NCBI RefSeq assembly: GCF_900112575.1
Contig: NZ_FOMH01000011.1
Coordinates: 1-64,000 of the forward strand
Source of the DNA: Flavobacterium phragmitis
GTDB lineage: Bacteria; Bacteroidota; Bacteroidia; Flavobacteriales; Flavobacteriaceae
DNA: 64,000 bases
Reading direction: 5' to 3'
How positions within the stretch are numbered: position 1 is the stretch's first letter; each line of letters starts with the position of its first letter. Shown one piece after another: positions 25,260 to 34,166 of this stretch. The position numbers and the translations under genes are program-made. The notes beneath the pieces are model-generated. The model was not told the DNA's origin, made no database searches, and saw only the letters and a list, made by a program, of their open reading frames with translations.

Positions 25260-26126
25260 ATGGAAACATCCGAAGCAAACTTAACTACTGCAAAACCTAA
25301 GTGGTTAAAAGTAAAACTGCCAATTGGACAAAAATATACTGAACTAAGAGGTTTGGTTGATAAATATAGTTTAAATACGATTTGTACTTCAGGAAGCTGC
25401 CCAAATATGGGAGAATGTTGGGGTGAAGGAACTGCAACTTTCATGATTTTAGGAAATGTCTGCACCCGTTCTTGCGGATTCTGTGGTGTTAAAACCGGAA
25501 GACCTGAAACAGTAGACTGGGACGAACCTGAAAAAGTAGCTCGCTCTATTAAAATCATGAATATCAAACATGCCGTAATTACTAGCGTGGATAGAGATGA
25601 TTTAAAAGATGGAGGTTCTATTATTTGGATGGAAACTGTGAGAGCTATCCGCAGAATGAATCCAACTACAACTCTCGAAACTTTGATTCCAGATTTTCAG
25701 GGAATGGAAAGAAATTTAGACCGTATTGTAGAAGCAAACCCAGAAGTGGTTTCTCATAATATGGAAACGGTAAGACGCCTAACTCGTGAAGTTCGTATTC
25801 AAGCAAAGTATGACCGAAGCCTAGAAGTTCTTCGTTATTTAAAAGAAAAAGGCATCAACAGAACCAAATCTGGAATTATGTTAGGTCTTGGAGAAACAGA
25901 AGAAGAAGTTTTTCAGACTATGACAGATTTAAGAAATGCTAATGTAGATGTTGTAACCATTGGACAATATTTACAGCCAAGTAAAAAACACCTTCCTGTA
26001 AAAGAATTCATTACACCTGAACAATTTTCCCGATATGAACAATTCGGACTTGATTTAGGTTTCCGACATGTAGAAAGCGGACCGCTTGTTCGTTCTTCAT
26101 ACAAAGCACAAAAGCATATTTTATAA
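25260..26126 (+). CDS. lipA: Lipoyl synthase
   Basis: LipA is a radical-SAM enzyme that inserts two sulfurs into protein-bound octanoyl groups to make lipoate for 2-oxoacid dehydrogenases. The auxiliary cluster motif is CTSGSCPNMGEC and the SAM cluster CxxxCxxC is in CTRSCGFCGV. The C-terminal RSSYKAQ supplies the conserved serine ligand. It has 288 residues, the normal length. It has its own promoter and no partner such as lipB beside it. Confidence 0.96.
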   Translation: METSEANLTTAKPKWLKVKLPIGQKYTELRGLVDKYSLNTICTSGSCPNMGECWGEGTATFMILGNVCTRSCGFCGVKTGRPETVDWDEPEKVARSIKIMNIKHAVITSVDRDDLKDGGSIIWMETVRAIRRMNPTTTLETLIPDFQGMERNLDRIVEANPEVVSHNMETVRRLTREVRIQAKYDRSLEVLRYLKEKGINRTKSGIMLGLGETEEEVFQTMTDLRNANVDVVTIGQYLQPSKKHLPVKEFITPEQFSRYEQFGLDLGFRHVESGPLVRSSYKAQKHIL

Positions 26127-26133
26127 ATTCAGA

Positions 26134-26198
26134 AAAATCGTTTAACTGTTTAATTGTTTAATCGCAAAAGCGAACGTTTTAAACAGTTAAACGATTTT
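26134..26198. repeat. Perfect 20-bp inverted repeat after lipA
   Basis: AAAATCGTTTAACTGTTTAA (26134-26153) is exactly mirrored at 26179-26198. A small CGCAAAAGCG hairpin lies in the loop. It may end the lipA transcript, although no T-run follows. Confidence 0.75.
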
Positions 26199-26224
26199 AG
26201 CTATTAAACGAATAAACCAAATAA

Positions 26225-27223
26225 TTGAAAACAAGAATTGCCATTAACGGATTTGGAAGAATCGGGAGAAATTTATTCCGTCTTCTTTTAAATCATCCTG
26301 AAATTGAAGTCGTTGCTATAAATGACATTGCTGACAATAAAACGATGTCACATTTAATTAAATACGACAGTATCCATGGTGTTTTACCTTTTGAGGTCAG
26401 TCATGACGAAAATAGTATTATTGTAGACGGCAGGCATTTTTTCTTTTTTCATGAAAAAAACATTTCAAATCTAGACTGGAATTCACATTCGATTGATATC
26501 GTAATTGAATCTACAGGAAAATATAAAACACACGAAGAATTAAATAGGCATCTCGAAGTTGGTGCTAAAAAAGTAATTCTTTCTGCTCCATCTGAAGTAG
26601 ATACTATAAAAACGGTAGTTCTTGGAGTAAATGAAAATATTCTGGCTGGATATGAAACAATAGTGTCAAATGCAAGCTGTACTACAAACAACGCTGCACC
26701 GATGATTAAAATTATCGAAGAGTTATGCGGTATTGAGCAGGCTTACATTACAACAATACATTCTTTTACAACAGATCAAAGTCTTCATGACCAACCGCAC
26801 AAGGATTTGCGTCGTGCTAGAGGTGCAAGTCAGTCAATTGTTCCAACAACTACTGGTGCAGCTAAGGCATTAACAAAAATTTTTCCTAAATTGCACAACA
26901 AAATGGGAGGATGCGGGATTAGAGTTCCTGTTCCCGACGGTTCATTAACAGACATTACCTTCAATGTAAAACGTGCTGTAAGCATTGAAGAAATAAATAA
27001 AGCATTTAAAGAAGCCTCAAAAACAAATTTAAAAGGAATATTAGATTACACCGAAGATCCAATTGTCTCGGTAGATGTAATTGGCAATACACATTCTTGT
27101 TTATTTGATGCACAACTTACTTCGGTTATCGACAAAATGGTAAAAGTAGTAGGCTGGTACGACAACGAGATTGGCTATTCATCAAGATTGATCGATTTAA
27201 TTTTACTCATAAGAAAAAAATAA
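26225..27223 (+). CDS. gap: Type I glyceraldehyde-3-phosphate dehydrogenase
   Basis: GAPDH oxidises glyceraldehyde-3-phosphate with NAD and phosphate in glycolysis. Residues 1-12 are the NAD loop (INGFGRIGRN). The active-site Cys is in SNASCTTN near 150, followed by the His in TTIHSFTTDQ and the phosphate-binding RARGASQSIVPTTTGAA. WYDNEIGYSSR closes the 332-residue chain. The start is TTG; no ATG fits without losing the Rossmann strand. It could be a secondary isozyme because Flavobacterium often has several, but this cannot be decided here. Confidence 0.94.
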   Translation: MKTRIAINGFGRIGRNLFRLLLNHPEIEVVAINDIADNKTMSHLIKYDSIHGVLPFEVSHDENSIIVDGRHFFFFHEKNISNLDWNSHSIDIVIESTGKYKTHEELNRHLEVGAKKVILSAPSEVDTIKTVVLGVNENILAGYETIVSNASCTTNNAAPMIKIIEELCGIEQAYITTIHSFTTDQSLHDQPHKDLRRARGASQSIVPTTTGAAKALTKIFPKLHNKMGGCGIRVPVPDGSLTDITFNVKRAVSIEEINKAFKEASKTNLKGILDYTEDPIVSVDVIGNTHSCLFDAQLTSVIDKMVKVVGWYDNEIGYSSRLIDLILLIRKK

Positions 27224-27249
27224 GATTCATTGTAAAAGCATTGCCATAC

Positions 27250-29418
27250 ATGAAATACTATCTTTTTATTGTTGTTTGCTTTCTTAACTCGACTTTGTAT
27301 TCTCAAGCTAAAAAGAATACGGATAGTGTTATCTATTATAACAAACTGGCCAACTCCAATCTTGGCAATAAAAAGTATAACGAGGCAGCTCTTTACACTC
27401 AAAAATCCATTAGTTTCTGCGAAGTACATGGTCAAACAGAAAATTTAGCGAATCAGACTTTAAAGCTTGGGAAGATTTTTTACAACCAAGGAAAACTAGA
27501 AGACGCTTTAAAAAACTTTCACAAAACAGTTGCCATATACGATACATTAAAACCAAGCTGCATTAAGGCTTTGGCATTATACTATATTGGAGTAGCCAAT
27601 ACAGCAAAAGGTGACTATAAAACTGCTGATGTTTATTATTCAAAAGCAGAAAGTTTACTGAAAGAACTTAATATTACGGATCATGCTGAAGCGCTGAATT
27701 ATCAGAAAGCATTGGCCCAAAAGAAAAATAACGACCTTGTTCTAGCAGCAAAAACCTTCAAGAACATAACGAAAAAAGCAAATAATCCCAGCATTATAAA
27801 AACAAAAGTCGATTCTTATTATCAACTTGGTTTAATTGAAACACAGTTGAAAAGGAACGATTCTGCTATGGTTTATTTTGACAAAGCATTAGATTACAAC
27901 GAAAAAAGCAACGACCTTCCAAAAAAATCTAAAATTGTTTTAGCCATAAGCCAATATTATAAGCAGAATAAAAATTATGATATGGCTTATTCTTTTTTAG
28001 ATGAACATTATCAGTTAGAAAATTATCTTCTGAGATTAAAAAATGCTAAAATTGATTTAAATGAATTCGAAAAATTCAAAAAAAATCAGTCTTTAAATAA
28101 TACTATAAAAAGAGAAAGCGAAGAAAAAATCCAGCTTAAAACCTATCGTTATTCCAAGTTAGTCAGCATTCTGGCTATTGCTTTAATTTCAATTTTATCT
28201 CTTTTGAGTTTAGCTTTGTATAAAAACAACATTATTAGAAACCAGAATAATTTACTGCTCCGCGAAAAAAACAAAGAATTGATTCTGGCTAAAAACAAAG
28301 CTGAAAAAGCATCCAAAGCAAGATCTGAATTCTTGTCAACAGTAAGTCATGAATTAAGAACTCCGTTGAACGCCATTAACGGAATCACACATATTTTACT
28401 GGAAGACAATCCAAAGAAAAAACAATTAAAATATCTGGAATCTTTAAAGTTTTCTGGAAACTATCTCACGACTTTCATTAATGAGATTTTAGAAATCAAC
28501 AAAATCGATTCAACTAAAGTTGAGGTGGAAAATATTAGTTTTAATCTAAAAGAACTTTTATTCAATATTCAGAGTTCTTTAAAAGAATTAGCTACCGCCA
28601 ATAAAAATTATTTCAATTTAGAGATAGACAAATCGATTCCTGACAATTTAATGGGCGATCCAACAAAACTGTCCCAAATTATATTAAACCTGATTAATAA
28701 TGCTTTAAAGTTTACCCAAAACGGACATGTAAGTGTTATTGCAAAACTCTACTCTCAAGAAGAGGATACCGCTACTATTTATTTTGAAATTGTGGATACT
28801 GGAATTGGAATTCCTGAAGACAAACTTCAAACGGTATTTGAAAGCTTCTCACAAGGATCTATCGAAGTAAACAGAAAATATGGCGGAACAGGTCTTGGCC
28901 TAACTATTGTAAAAAAACTAATCGAACTCCTTGGCGGAGAAATAAAACTAAAAAGCGAAGTGGGTAAAGGTTCTACTTTTACCTTCAAATTAAATTTTAA
29001 AATCAACAACGAACCATTGGAAGTAATTGAAGAAGTAAAACCTTATAGTGACACACAATTGAAACATAAATCTATTTTATTGATTGAGGACAACAAAATC
29101 AATCAAATGATAACTCGAAAAATGCTTGAAAACAAAGACATTAACTGCGAAATCATAGATAATGGAGAAGATGCGGTTGAGCTTTTAAAGATCAAACGTT
29201 TTGATATGGTTTTAATGGATGTTCATCTTCCTGGCATTAATGGCACAACAGCCACCAAATTAATTCGAGAATTTGATAAATCGACCCCGATTATCGCACT
29301 GACTGCTATTTCGCTTGACGAAAACCGAGACATGCTTCTTTCTTTTGGAATGGACGATGTAATTACCAAACCTTTTGTACCTGACGAGTTTTACAGCACA
29401 ATTGCTAAGTTTTTTTGA
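27250..29418 (+). CDS. TPR-containing hybrid histidine kinase
   Basis: A 722-residue sensor. After the signal peptide (MKYYLFIVVCFLNSTLYSQ), periplasmic TPR-like repeats fill about 25-260. A coiled segment and a membrane helix (SILAIALISILSLLSLALY, about 300-320) follow. The cytoplasmic part has a HisKA domain (TVSHELRTPLN, phospho-acceptor His), an ATPase domain (LINNALKF, DTGIGIPEDK, GGTGLGLTIVKKL) and a receiver (LIEDNKINQ, phospho-acceptor Asp in VLMDVHLPG, KPF). No DNA-binding response regulator is next to it, so its output must be elsewhere. ATG at 27250 was preferred to TTG at 27241. Confidence 0.93.
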   Translation: MKYYLFIVVCFLNSTLYSQAKKNTDSVIYYNKLANSNLGNKKYNEAALYTQKSISFCEVHGQTENLANQTLKLGKIFYNQGKLEDALKNFHKTVAIYDTLKPSCIKALALYYIGVANTAKGDYKTADVYYSKAESLLKELNITDHAEALNYQKALAQKKNNDLVLAAKTFKNITKKANNPSIIKTKVDSYYQLGLIETQLKRNDSAMVYFDKALDYNEKSNDLPKKSKIVLAISQYYKQNKNYDMAYSFLDEHYQLENYLLRLKNAKIDLNEFEKFKKNQSLNNTIKRESEEKIQLKTYRYSKLVSILAIALISILSLLSLALYKNNIIRNQNNLLLREKNKELILAKNKAEKASKARSEFLSTVSHELRTPLNAINGITHILLEDNPKKKQLKYLESLKFSGNYLTTFINEILEINKIDSTKVEVENISFNLKELLFNIQSSLKELATANKNYFNLEIDKSIPDNLMGDPTKLSQIILNLINNALKFTQNGHVSVIAKLYSQEEDTATIYFEIVDTGIGIPEDKLQTVFESFSQGSIEVNRKYGGTGLGLTIVKKLIELLGGEIKLKSEVGKGSTFTFKLNFKINNEPLEVIEEVKPYSDTQLKHKSILLIEDNKINQMITRKMLENKDINCEIIDNGEDAVELLKIKRFDMVLMDVHLPGINGTTATKLIREFDKSTPIIALTAISLDENRDMLLSFGMDDVITKPFVPDEFYSTIAKFF

Positions 29419-29468
29419 TTAACACTCTAAGTTTCTAAGATGCTAAGACGCTGAGATATTAAGTTTTT

Positions 29469-30476
29469 TTATTTGACATACTCTAAAATGGTAACATCAA
29501 AATTTTGCTGGTGATTGATGAAAGTACTTTTTATTGGAAGATAATACAATTGCGAAACCAGTTTTGAATCTTTTAAACGAACGTAATCTTTTTCAGTTGT
29601 AATTATTTTTCTTCCGTTTGCTTTAGTTAAAATCGTTTCTAAATCGGTATCAGAAAAATGATGATGATCTGGAAAAGTTAAGCATTCATCATTATCATTT
29701 TTTAAGTAATCAAAGAATGGCTTTGGTTTTGCAATTCCTGCCAAAAGTAATTTAGATTCTGATTTTATTTCGCTCACAGCAATTTTTCCTGTTGAACTGT
29801 AAATTTCTTCATCATAATCTATAAACGTAAAGAAAAGTTGCTGCGAGCAACTTAGTTTTAACTTTAATCGAATTTCTGCTTGTTTTTCTTGCGATAAAAC
29901 TTTTGGGCATTTGGTAACCACAACAATATTGGCTCTTTCTGCTCCGCTCCTGCTCTCTCTTAAATTTCCAGTTGGCAGCATAAAATCGTCTGCATACAGA
30001 TCATCGTAAGCCGTTAGGAGAATATAAAAACCCGCTTTTACTTTTCGATGCTGATATGCGTCATCAAGTAAAATAATTTGTGGTTTTTCCTTTTGTGAAA
30101 CCAATTGCTGAATCCCGTTTGTTCGATTGGCATCAACGGCAACCATCACATTTGGAAATTTTTGATAAAACTGAAACGGTTCATCTCCCAAAATTTCAGC
30201 ATTCAAATTTTGATCAGCTAATACGAAACCTTCTGATTTTCTTTTATAACCACGGCTTAAAGTAGCAACTTTATACTTATTTGATAATAATCGAATTAAA
30301 TATTCTATTTGAGGTGTTTTCCCGGTTCCGCCCACACTTAAATTTCCAACTGCAATAACCGGAAGATCAAATGAAGTCGATTTTAAAACTCCTTTATCAA
30401 AAAGAAAATTACGAATTGAAGTAATAAATCCGTATAAAACGGCGAAAGGGAAAAGTATTTTTCGAAGTATGTTCAT
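29469..30476 (-). CDS. lpxK: Tetraacyldisaccharide 4'-kinase
   Basis: LpxK phosphorylates the lipid A disaccharide to lipid IVA at the inner membrane. The P-loop is VGNLSVGGTGKTPQIEYLI (about 43-61), followed by ATLSRGYKRKSEGF, LGDEPFQ, VDANRTNG and LLDDAYQHR, all family marks. The first about 22 residues form the membrane anchor (LFPFAVLYGFI). It has 335 residues, normal for Bacteroidota. It begins only four bases after the stop of the YoeB-like toxin gene, so an essential envelope gene sits downstream of a toxin-antitoxin pair. Confidence 0.95.
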   Translation of the reverse strand: MNILRKILFPFAVLYGFITSIRNFLFDKGVLKSTSFDLPVIAVGNLSVGGTGKTPQIEYLIRLLSNKYKVATLSRGYKRKSEGFVLADQNLNAEILGDEPFQFYQKFPNVMVAVDANRTNGIQQLVSQKEKPQIILLDDAYQHRKVKAGFYILLTAYDDLYADDFMLPTGNLRESRSGAERANIVVVTKCPKVLSQEKQAEIRLKLKLSCSQQLFFTFIDYDEEIYSSTGKIAVSEIKSESKLLLAGIAKPKPFFDYLKNDNDECLTFPDHHHFSDTDLETILTKANGRKIITTEKDYVRLKDSKLVSQLYYLPIKSTFINHQQNFDVTILEYVK

Positions 30477-30480
30477 AGAA

Positions 30481-30762
30481 TTATTTATCAGAATAATGCC
30501 CCATTGCAGAGATTACAAAAACGGTTACGATATCTTCCTGAACTTTATATATAATCCTGTCTTTAGAATTTATTTCTCTAGACCAAAACCCACTCAATCC
30601 ATATTTTAATGCTTCCGGTTTTCCAACACCTTCATAAGGAGTTTCGCTAAGCTCTTCTAAAATCTGGTTAATTTTTTTTATACTGGCCTGATTACCTGCT
30701 TTGAAATGTTTTTTTAAATGTGATTCTGCTAATTTTTCTATTTTAAGCCTAAACTTCCCCAT
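30481..30762 (-). CDS. YoeB/Txe family ribosome-dependent mRNA interferase toxin
   Basis: A 93-residue RelE-superfamily toxin. It aligns with YoeB through GKPEALKYGLSGFWSREI, then DRIIYKV and a terminal MGHYSDK. The expected catalytic residues are all present: Glu50, Arg69, His89 and Tyr90. YoeB cleaves mRNA at the ribosome when released from its antitoxin. The gene overlaps the antitoxin gene by 25 bases and is followed after four bases by lpxK. It looks intact. Confidence 0.9.
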   Translation of the reverse strand: MGKFRLKIEKLAESHLKKHFKAGNQASIKKINQILEELSETPYEGVGKPEALKYGLSGFWSREINSKDRIIYKVQEDIVTVFVISAMGHYSDK

Positions 30763-30980
30763 ACATCTTTTGGATCGACCTCTTTATATTCACCTCTTTT
30801 ATCTGCCTCTAATACCATTTTTACAAATTCGGGATCATAGGGACTTTTTTCCGCTTTAACTTTTTCAGAATCTGTTTCAATAATCTCAATTTCCTCAAAA
30901 CCTTTAAAACTATCAAACATAGCGATAAAAGCCTTCCCTATCTTAGTGCGTTCGTTTATTTTTATAGTTAGCGTTTTCAT
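30738..30980 (-). CDS. Antitoxin of the YoeB-type pair (DUF2683-like)
   Basis: An 80-residue acidic protein. Its N-terminus (KTLTIKINERTKIGKAF) looks like a short beta-strand-helix DNA-binding or dimerisation module. The C-terminal part (SPYDPEFVKMVLEADKRGEY) is like the toxin-wrapping tail of YoeB/RelE antitoxins from Bacteroidota. ATG at 30980 was chosen over an upstream in-frame start at 30998 that lies in the -7 box. Its 3' end overlaps the toxin start by 25 bases, giving coupled translation. Confidence 0.82.
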   Translation of the reverse strand: MKTLTIKINERTKIGKAFIAMFDSFKGFEEIEIIETDSEKVKAEKSPYDPEFVKMVLEADKRGEYKEVDPKDVWGSLGLK

Positions 30981-30997
30981 AGTTCTTGATTTAAACA

Positions 30998-31005
30998 CAA
31001 AGATA
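30998..31005 (-). promoter_or_regulatory. -7 box of the toxin-antitoxin-lpxK operon
   Basis: TATCTTTG on the minus strand, 17 bases before the antitoxin ATG. The usual TTG at -33 is missing and that area holds the TAGTAAT repeats instead. Confidence 0.55.
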
Positions 31006-31007
31006 CA

Positions 31008-31052
31008 AAATTAGTAATACTAGTAATATGGTCTTATTTGGATTACTAATTT
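31008..31052. promoter_or_regulatory. Candidate antitoxin operator (three TAGTAAT repeats)
   Basis: An 11-bp perfect inverted repeat (AAATTAGTAAT at 31008-31018, ATTACTAATTT at 31042-31052) plus a further direct TAGTAAT at 31021-31027. It lies directly upstream of the TA -7 box, where an autorepressing antitoxin would bind. No protein-DNA evidence exists here. Confidence 0.5.
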
Positions 31053-31169
31053 GCACAACGCAATATCACGGAAATATTTTAAGATTTATTCGTTAATTTG
31101 TTTTTCTTTTCAAGCCTTGTTTTTTAAACATGAAACTTGAAACAAGTAAAACTTGAAACAAAACTTAAA

Positions 31170-32264
31170 ATGAAAATCAAAAATATCATATCCGTTCTGG
31201 AAGAAATGGCACCTTTGGCTTACGCCGAAGATTTTGACAATGTTGGTCTTTTAGTTGGAGATTCCGAAACTGAATGTTCGGGTGTTTTAGTTTGCCACGA
31301 TGCACTAGAAAATGTAATTGAAGAAGCTATAGCAAAAAACTGCAGTTTGGTTGTTTGCTTCCATCCTATCTTATTTTCTGGAATCAAAAAAATCACAGGC
31401 AAAAATTATGTCGAAAGAGCTATTTTAAAAGCTATTAAAAATGATATTGCCATTTTTGCTGTTCATACAGCACTTGATAATCATTCGCAAGGAGTCAATA
31501 AAATTTTCTGTGATGCTTTAGGATTAACCAACACTAAAATATTAGTTCCTAAAAATAATTTCATTCAAAAACTGGTCACTTATACTGTTCCCGATAATGC
31601 CGATAAACTTCGAAATGCTTTATTTGAAGCCGGTGCGGGAAAAATTGGTAATTATGATAACTGCAGTTTTAATACGAAGGGATTTTTTACTTTTCAGGGA
31701 AATGAAGACAGCAATCCTGTTATTGGCGAAAAAGGAAAACTTCATACGGGAGAAGAAATCAAAATCGAAGTTGTTTTTGAAAAGCATTTACAATCCCGTA
31801 TTTTAAAAGCCCTTTTTTCCAATCATATTTACGAAGAAGTGGCTTATGAAATTTATAACCTTGAAAATTCTCATCAAAATATTGGTTTGGGAATGATTGG
31901 TGAATTTGAAAATGAAATGGATGAAAAAGAATTTCTTCATTTTGTAAAAGATAAAATGATTGCTGACGGAATTCGTCATTCTGCTTTTTTAAGCAAAAAA
32001 ATAAAAAAAGTAGCCGTGCTTGGAGGGTCTGGAAGTTTTGCTATAAAAAATGCAATTCAAGCTGGAGCCGATGCTTTTTTGACTGCCGATTTGAAGTATC
32101 ACCAGTTTTATGAAGCTGAAAACAAGTTACTTTTGGCCGATATTGGTCATTTTGAGAGTGAACGCTATACAAAAAATTATATTGTTGATTATCTTCGAAA
32201 AAAAATTCTTAATTTTGCAATCATTTTATCGGAAGAAAATACAAATCCAGTTAAGTACTTATAA
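31170..32264 (+). CDS. Nif3-like dinuclear metal-centre hexameric protein (GTP cyclohydrolase I type 2 family)
   Basis: A 364-residue protein with the NIF3 split: an N-terminal half (SVLEEMAPLAYAEDFDNVGLL, CFHPILFSGIKK) and a C-terminal half (KKVAVLGGSGSF, TADLKYHQFYEA, ADIGHFESER). Between them lies a PII-like insertion (about 125-235). His and Glu in these motifs bind two metals in known structures. The biochemical role is unsettled. ATG at 31170 begins at the conserved MKIKNIISVLEEM; an earlier in-frame start lies in a GAAACTTG repeat. It is three bases from the next gene. Confidence 0.92.
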   Translation: MKIKNIISVLEEMAPLAYAEDFDNVGLLVGDSETECSGVLVCHDALENVIEEAIAKNCSLVVCFHPILFSGIKKITGKNYVERAILKAIKNDIAIFAVHTALDNHSQGVNKIFCDALGLTNTKILVPKNNFIQKLVTYTVPDNADKLRNALFEAGAGKIGNYDNCSFNTKGFFTFQGNEDSNPVIGEKGKLHTGEEIKIEVVFEKHLQSRILKALFSNHIYEEVAYEIYNLENSHQNIGLGMIGEFENEMDEKEFLHFVKDKMIADGIRHSAFLSKKIKKVAVLGGSGSFAIKNAIQAGADAFLTADLKYHQFYEAENKLLLADIGHFESERYTKNYIVDYLRKKILNFAIILSEENTNPVKYL

Positions 32265-32267
32265 AAT

Positions 32268-33047
32268 ATGACGAATACGAAAGAATTAAGTGTTGAGGAC
32301 AAGTTAAGAGCAATATACGATTTACAGCTTATTGACTCTAGAATTGACGAAATCAGAAACGTTAGAGGAGAACTTCCTTTAGAGGTTGAAGATTTAGAAG
32401 ATGAAGTTGCAGGTTTGAGCACTCGTTCAGAAAAACTGAAAGGTGAACTTGAAGTGATTGAGGAGCAAATCAAAGCAAAGAAAATTGCTATTGAGGAGCA
32501 TAAAGAGGTTATTAAAAAGTACACTAAACAACAAGAATCAGTACGTAACAACAGAGAATTTAATTCTTTGACAAAAGAAGTTGAATTTCAGGAATTAGAA
32601 ATTCAATTAGCTGAAAAGCAAATCAAAGAGATGAAAGCTTCTATCGAGCACAAAAAAGAAGTTATTTCTAACTTAAAAGAAAAACTTGATGCTAAAAGCT
32701 CTCACTTAAAACATAAAAAATCTGAATTGGATGCTATTATGGCTGAAACTCAGAAAGAAGAAACTTTCTTAACTGAAAAATCTGCTGAATATGCTGCACA
32801 AATCGAAGACAGATTATTAGCAGCTTACAACAGAATCAGAAGCAGTGTTCGTAACGGATTGGCTGTAGTTTCTATCGAAAGAGGAGCTTCTGCTGGATCT
32901 TTCTTCACAATTCCACCTCAAACTCAGGTTGAAATTGCTTCAAGAAAGAAAATCATCACTGATGAGCACTCTGGAAGAATCTTGGTTGATACGCAATTAG
33001 CTGAAGAAGAAAAAGAAAAAATGGAACAATTGTTCGCAAAATTCTAA
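32268..33047 (+). CDS. Coiled-coil protein of the C4 zinc-ribbon (CT398-like) family lacking the zinc cysteines
   Basis: A 259-residue cytoplasmic protein. Residues about 10-170 form long coiled coils (SEKLKGELEVIEEQIKAKKI). The C-terminal about 70 residues correspond to the zinc-ribbon domain, but the four metal cysteines are replaced: RGASAGSFFTIPPQ and KKIITDEHSGRIL contain no Cys. The fold can remain but cannot bind zinc as in the family norm. It sits three bases after the Nif3-like gene, a pairing common in bacteria, and ends in a strong terminator. Confidence 0.9.
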   Translation: MTNTKELSVEDKLRAIYDLQLIDSRIDEIRNVRGELPLEVEDLEDEVAGLSTRSEKLKGELEVIEEQIKAKKIAIEEHKEVIKKYTKQQESVRNNREFNSLTKEVEFQELEIQLAEKQIKEMKASIEHKKEVISNLKEKLDAKSSHLKHKKSELDAIMAETQKEETFLTEKSAEYAAQIEDRLLAAYNRIRSSVRNGLAVVSIERGASAGSFFTIPPQTQVEIASRKKIITDEHSGRILVDTQLAEEEKEKMEQLFAKF

Positions 33048-33052
33048 ATATC

Positions 33053-33081
33053 AAGTCCCGATTTAATCGGGACTTTTTTTT
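33053..33081 (+). terminator. Terminator after the coiled-coil gene
   Basis: AAGTCCCGAT pairs with ATCGGGACTT, followed by eight T residues. Confidence 0.92.
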
Positions 33082-33093
33082 GTATTTATTTTC

Positions 33094-33182
33094 GCCACGA
33101 ATTACACTAATTTTCACTAATTATTTTTTTTATCTATAATCCTGAGAATAAAAAATTCGTGCTAATTTGTGTAATTCGTGGC
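33094..33182. repeat. GCCACGAATTACAC inverted repeat
   Basis: Arms at 33094-33112 and 33164-33182 are near-perfect reverse complements (one mismatch) about 50 bases apart. Same phrase family as 16876-16923. Confidence 0.7.
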
Positions 33183-33216
33183 AGACCTTTTTTTACCTTT
33201 AGAAAAAATTTAAGTT

Positions 33217-34074
33217 TTGGGAATTAAAAAAGGCATTCGTTTTATTACATTAAAATCTGTTGGATCTTATATTAACTTTTTGAGTTATGTGCGTCCACAA
33301 AAAGCAATGGAGCTTTCTTATGCGCTTTTTAGCCAGCCTCGAATTGGGCGATTAAAAAAAGAAGAGCTTCCTAAAGTTTTGAGAAATACTGAAACAGAAA
33401 TATTTCATCATAACGAACATCATTTTCAAACTTATATTTGGAAAGGAAACGAAACCAAAATTCTATTGGTCCACGGCTGGGAAAGCAATGCTTCTCGTTG
33501 GAAAAAAACACTTCCTCATCTTCAAAAATCAGGAAGCACAATAATCGCTCTTGATGCTCCAGCTCACGGACAAAGCAGCGGTAAAGAATTTAATGTGCCA
33601 CTATACACTGAATTCATCAATAAAGCAGTCGAAAAATATCAGCCTGAAGTTATTATCGGACACTCTATTGGCGGTGCTGCTTGTGTTTATCATCAATATT
33701 TATTTCCAAATACCAGTATAAACAAAATGGTAATTCTTGGTGCTCCTTCCGATTTAAAAACGCTGATTGACAATTATATCTCAATGCTCAGTTTGAATAA
33801 AAGAATGCTTTCTCTTTTAGAAAGTAAATTCATAGATCGCTTCAATTTTAAACTGGAAGATTTCTCGGGACAAAAATTTGCATCAGAGTTTAACGTTCCT
33901 GGCTTTATAGCACATGATATTTCAGATAAAATTGTAGCTTTTGAAGAAGGAAAAAAGATAGCCAGCAATTGGAAAAACAGTCAGTTTATTGAAACTGATG
34001 GTTTAGGCCACGGGATGCACGATGATGAGTTATATGATAAAGTGATTGAGTTTCTTTTTGAAGGCTCAAAGTAA
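33217..34074 (+). CDS. Alpha/beta-hydrolase
   Basis: A 285-residue alpha/beta-hydrolase. LLVHGWESNASRW holds the oxyanion region. The nucleophile elbow is IGHSIGGAA near residues 148-156. A late Asp in AHDISDKIV and the His in GLGHGMHDD complete the triad. No signal peptide is present, so the protein is likely cytoplasmic or loosely membrane-bound. The substrate is unknown. The start is TTG at 33217; no upstream ATG is in frame. Confidence 0.88.
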   Translation: MGIKKGIRFITLKSVGSYINFLSYVRPQKAMELSYALFSQPRIGRLKKEELPKVLRNTETEIFHHNEHHFQTYIWKGNETKILLVHGWESNASRWKKTLPHLQKSGSTIIALDAPAHGQSSGKEFNVPLYTEFINKAVEKYQPEVIIGHSIGGAACVYHQYLFPNTSINKMVILGAPSDLKTLIDNYISMLSLNKRMLSLLESKFIDRFNFKLEDFSGQKFASEFNVPGFIAHDISDKIVAFEEGKKIASNWKNSQFIETDGLGHGMHDDELYDKVIEFLFEGSK

Positions 34075-34166
34075 CAAAGAGGCAAAGTAACAAAGGCTTT
34101 TTCAAATTTGCTGATATTAAGCTCGTAAAACACTATTTTTTTCTCAAATCTAAAATCTACAATTAA

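Noticed and set aside
26225..27223. Erythrose-4-phosphate dehydrogenase (Epd) instead of GAPDH
   Set aside because: The active-site SNASCTTN, phosphate loop and lack of a linked pyridoxine-pathway gene fit GAPDH; Epd cannot be fully excluded.
32189..32551. 120-codon minus-strand ORF
   Set aside because: It is antisense to the Nif3/coiled-coil genes and its Ser-rich translation is the shadow of the acidic coiled coil.
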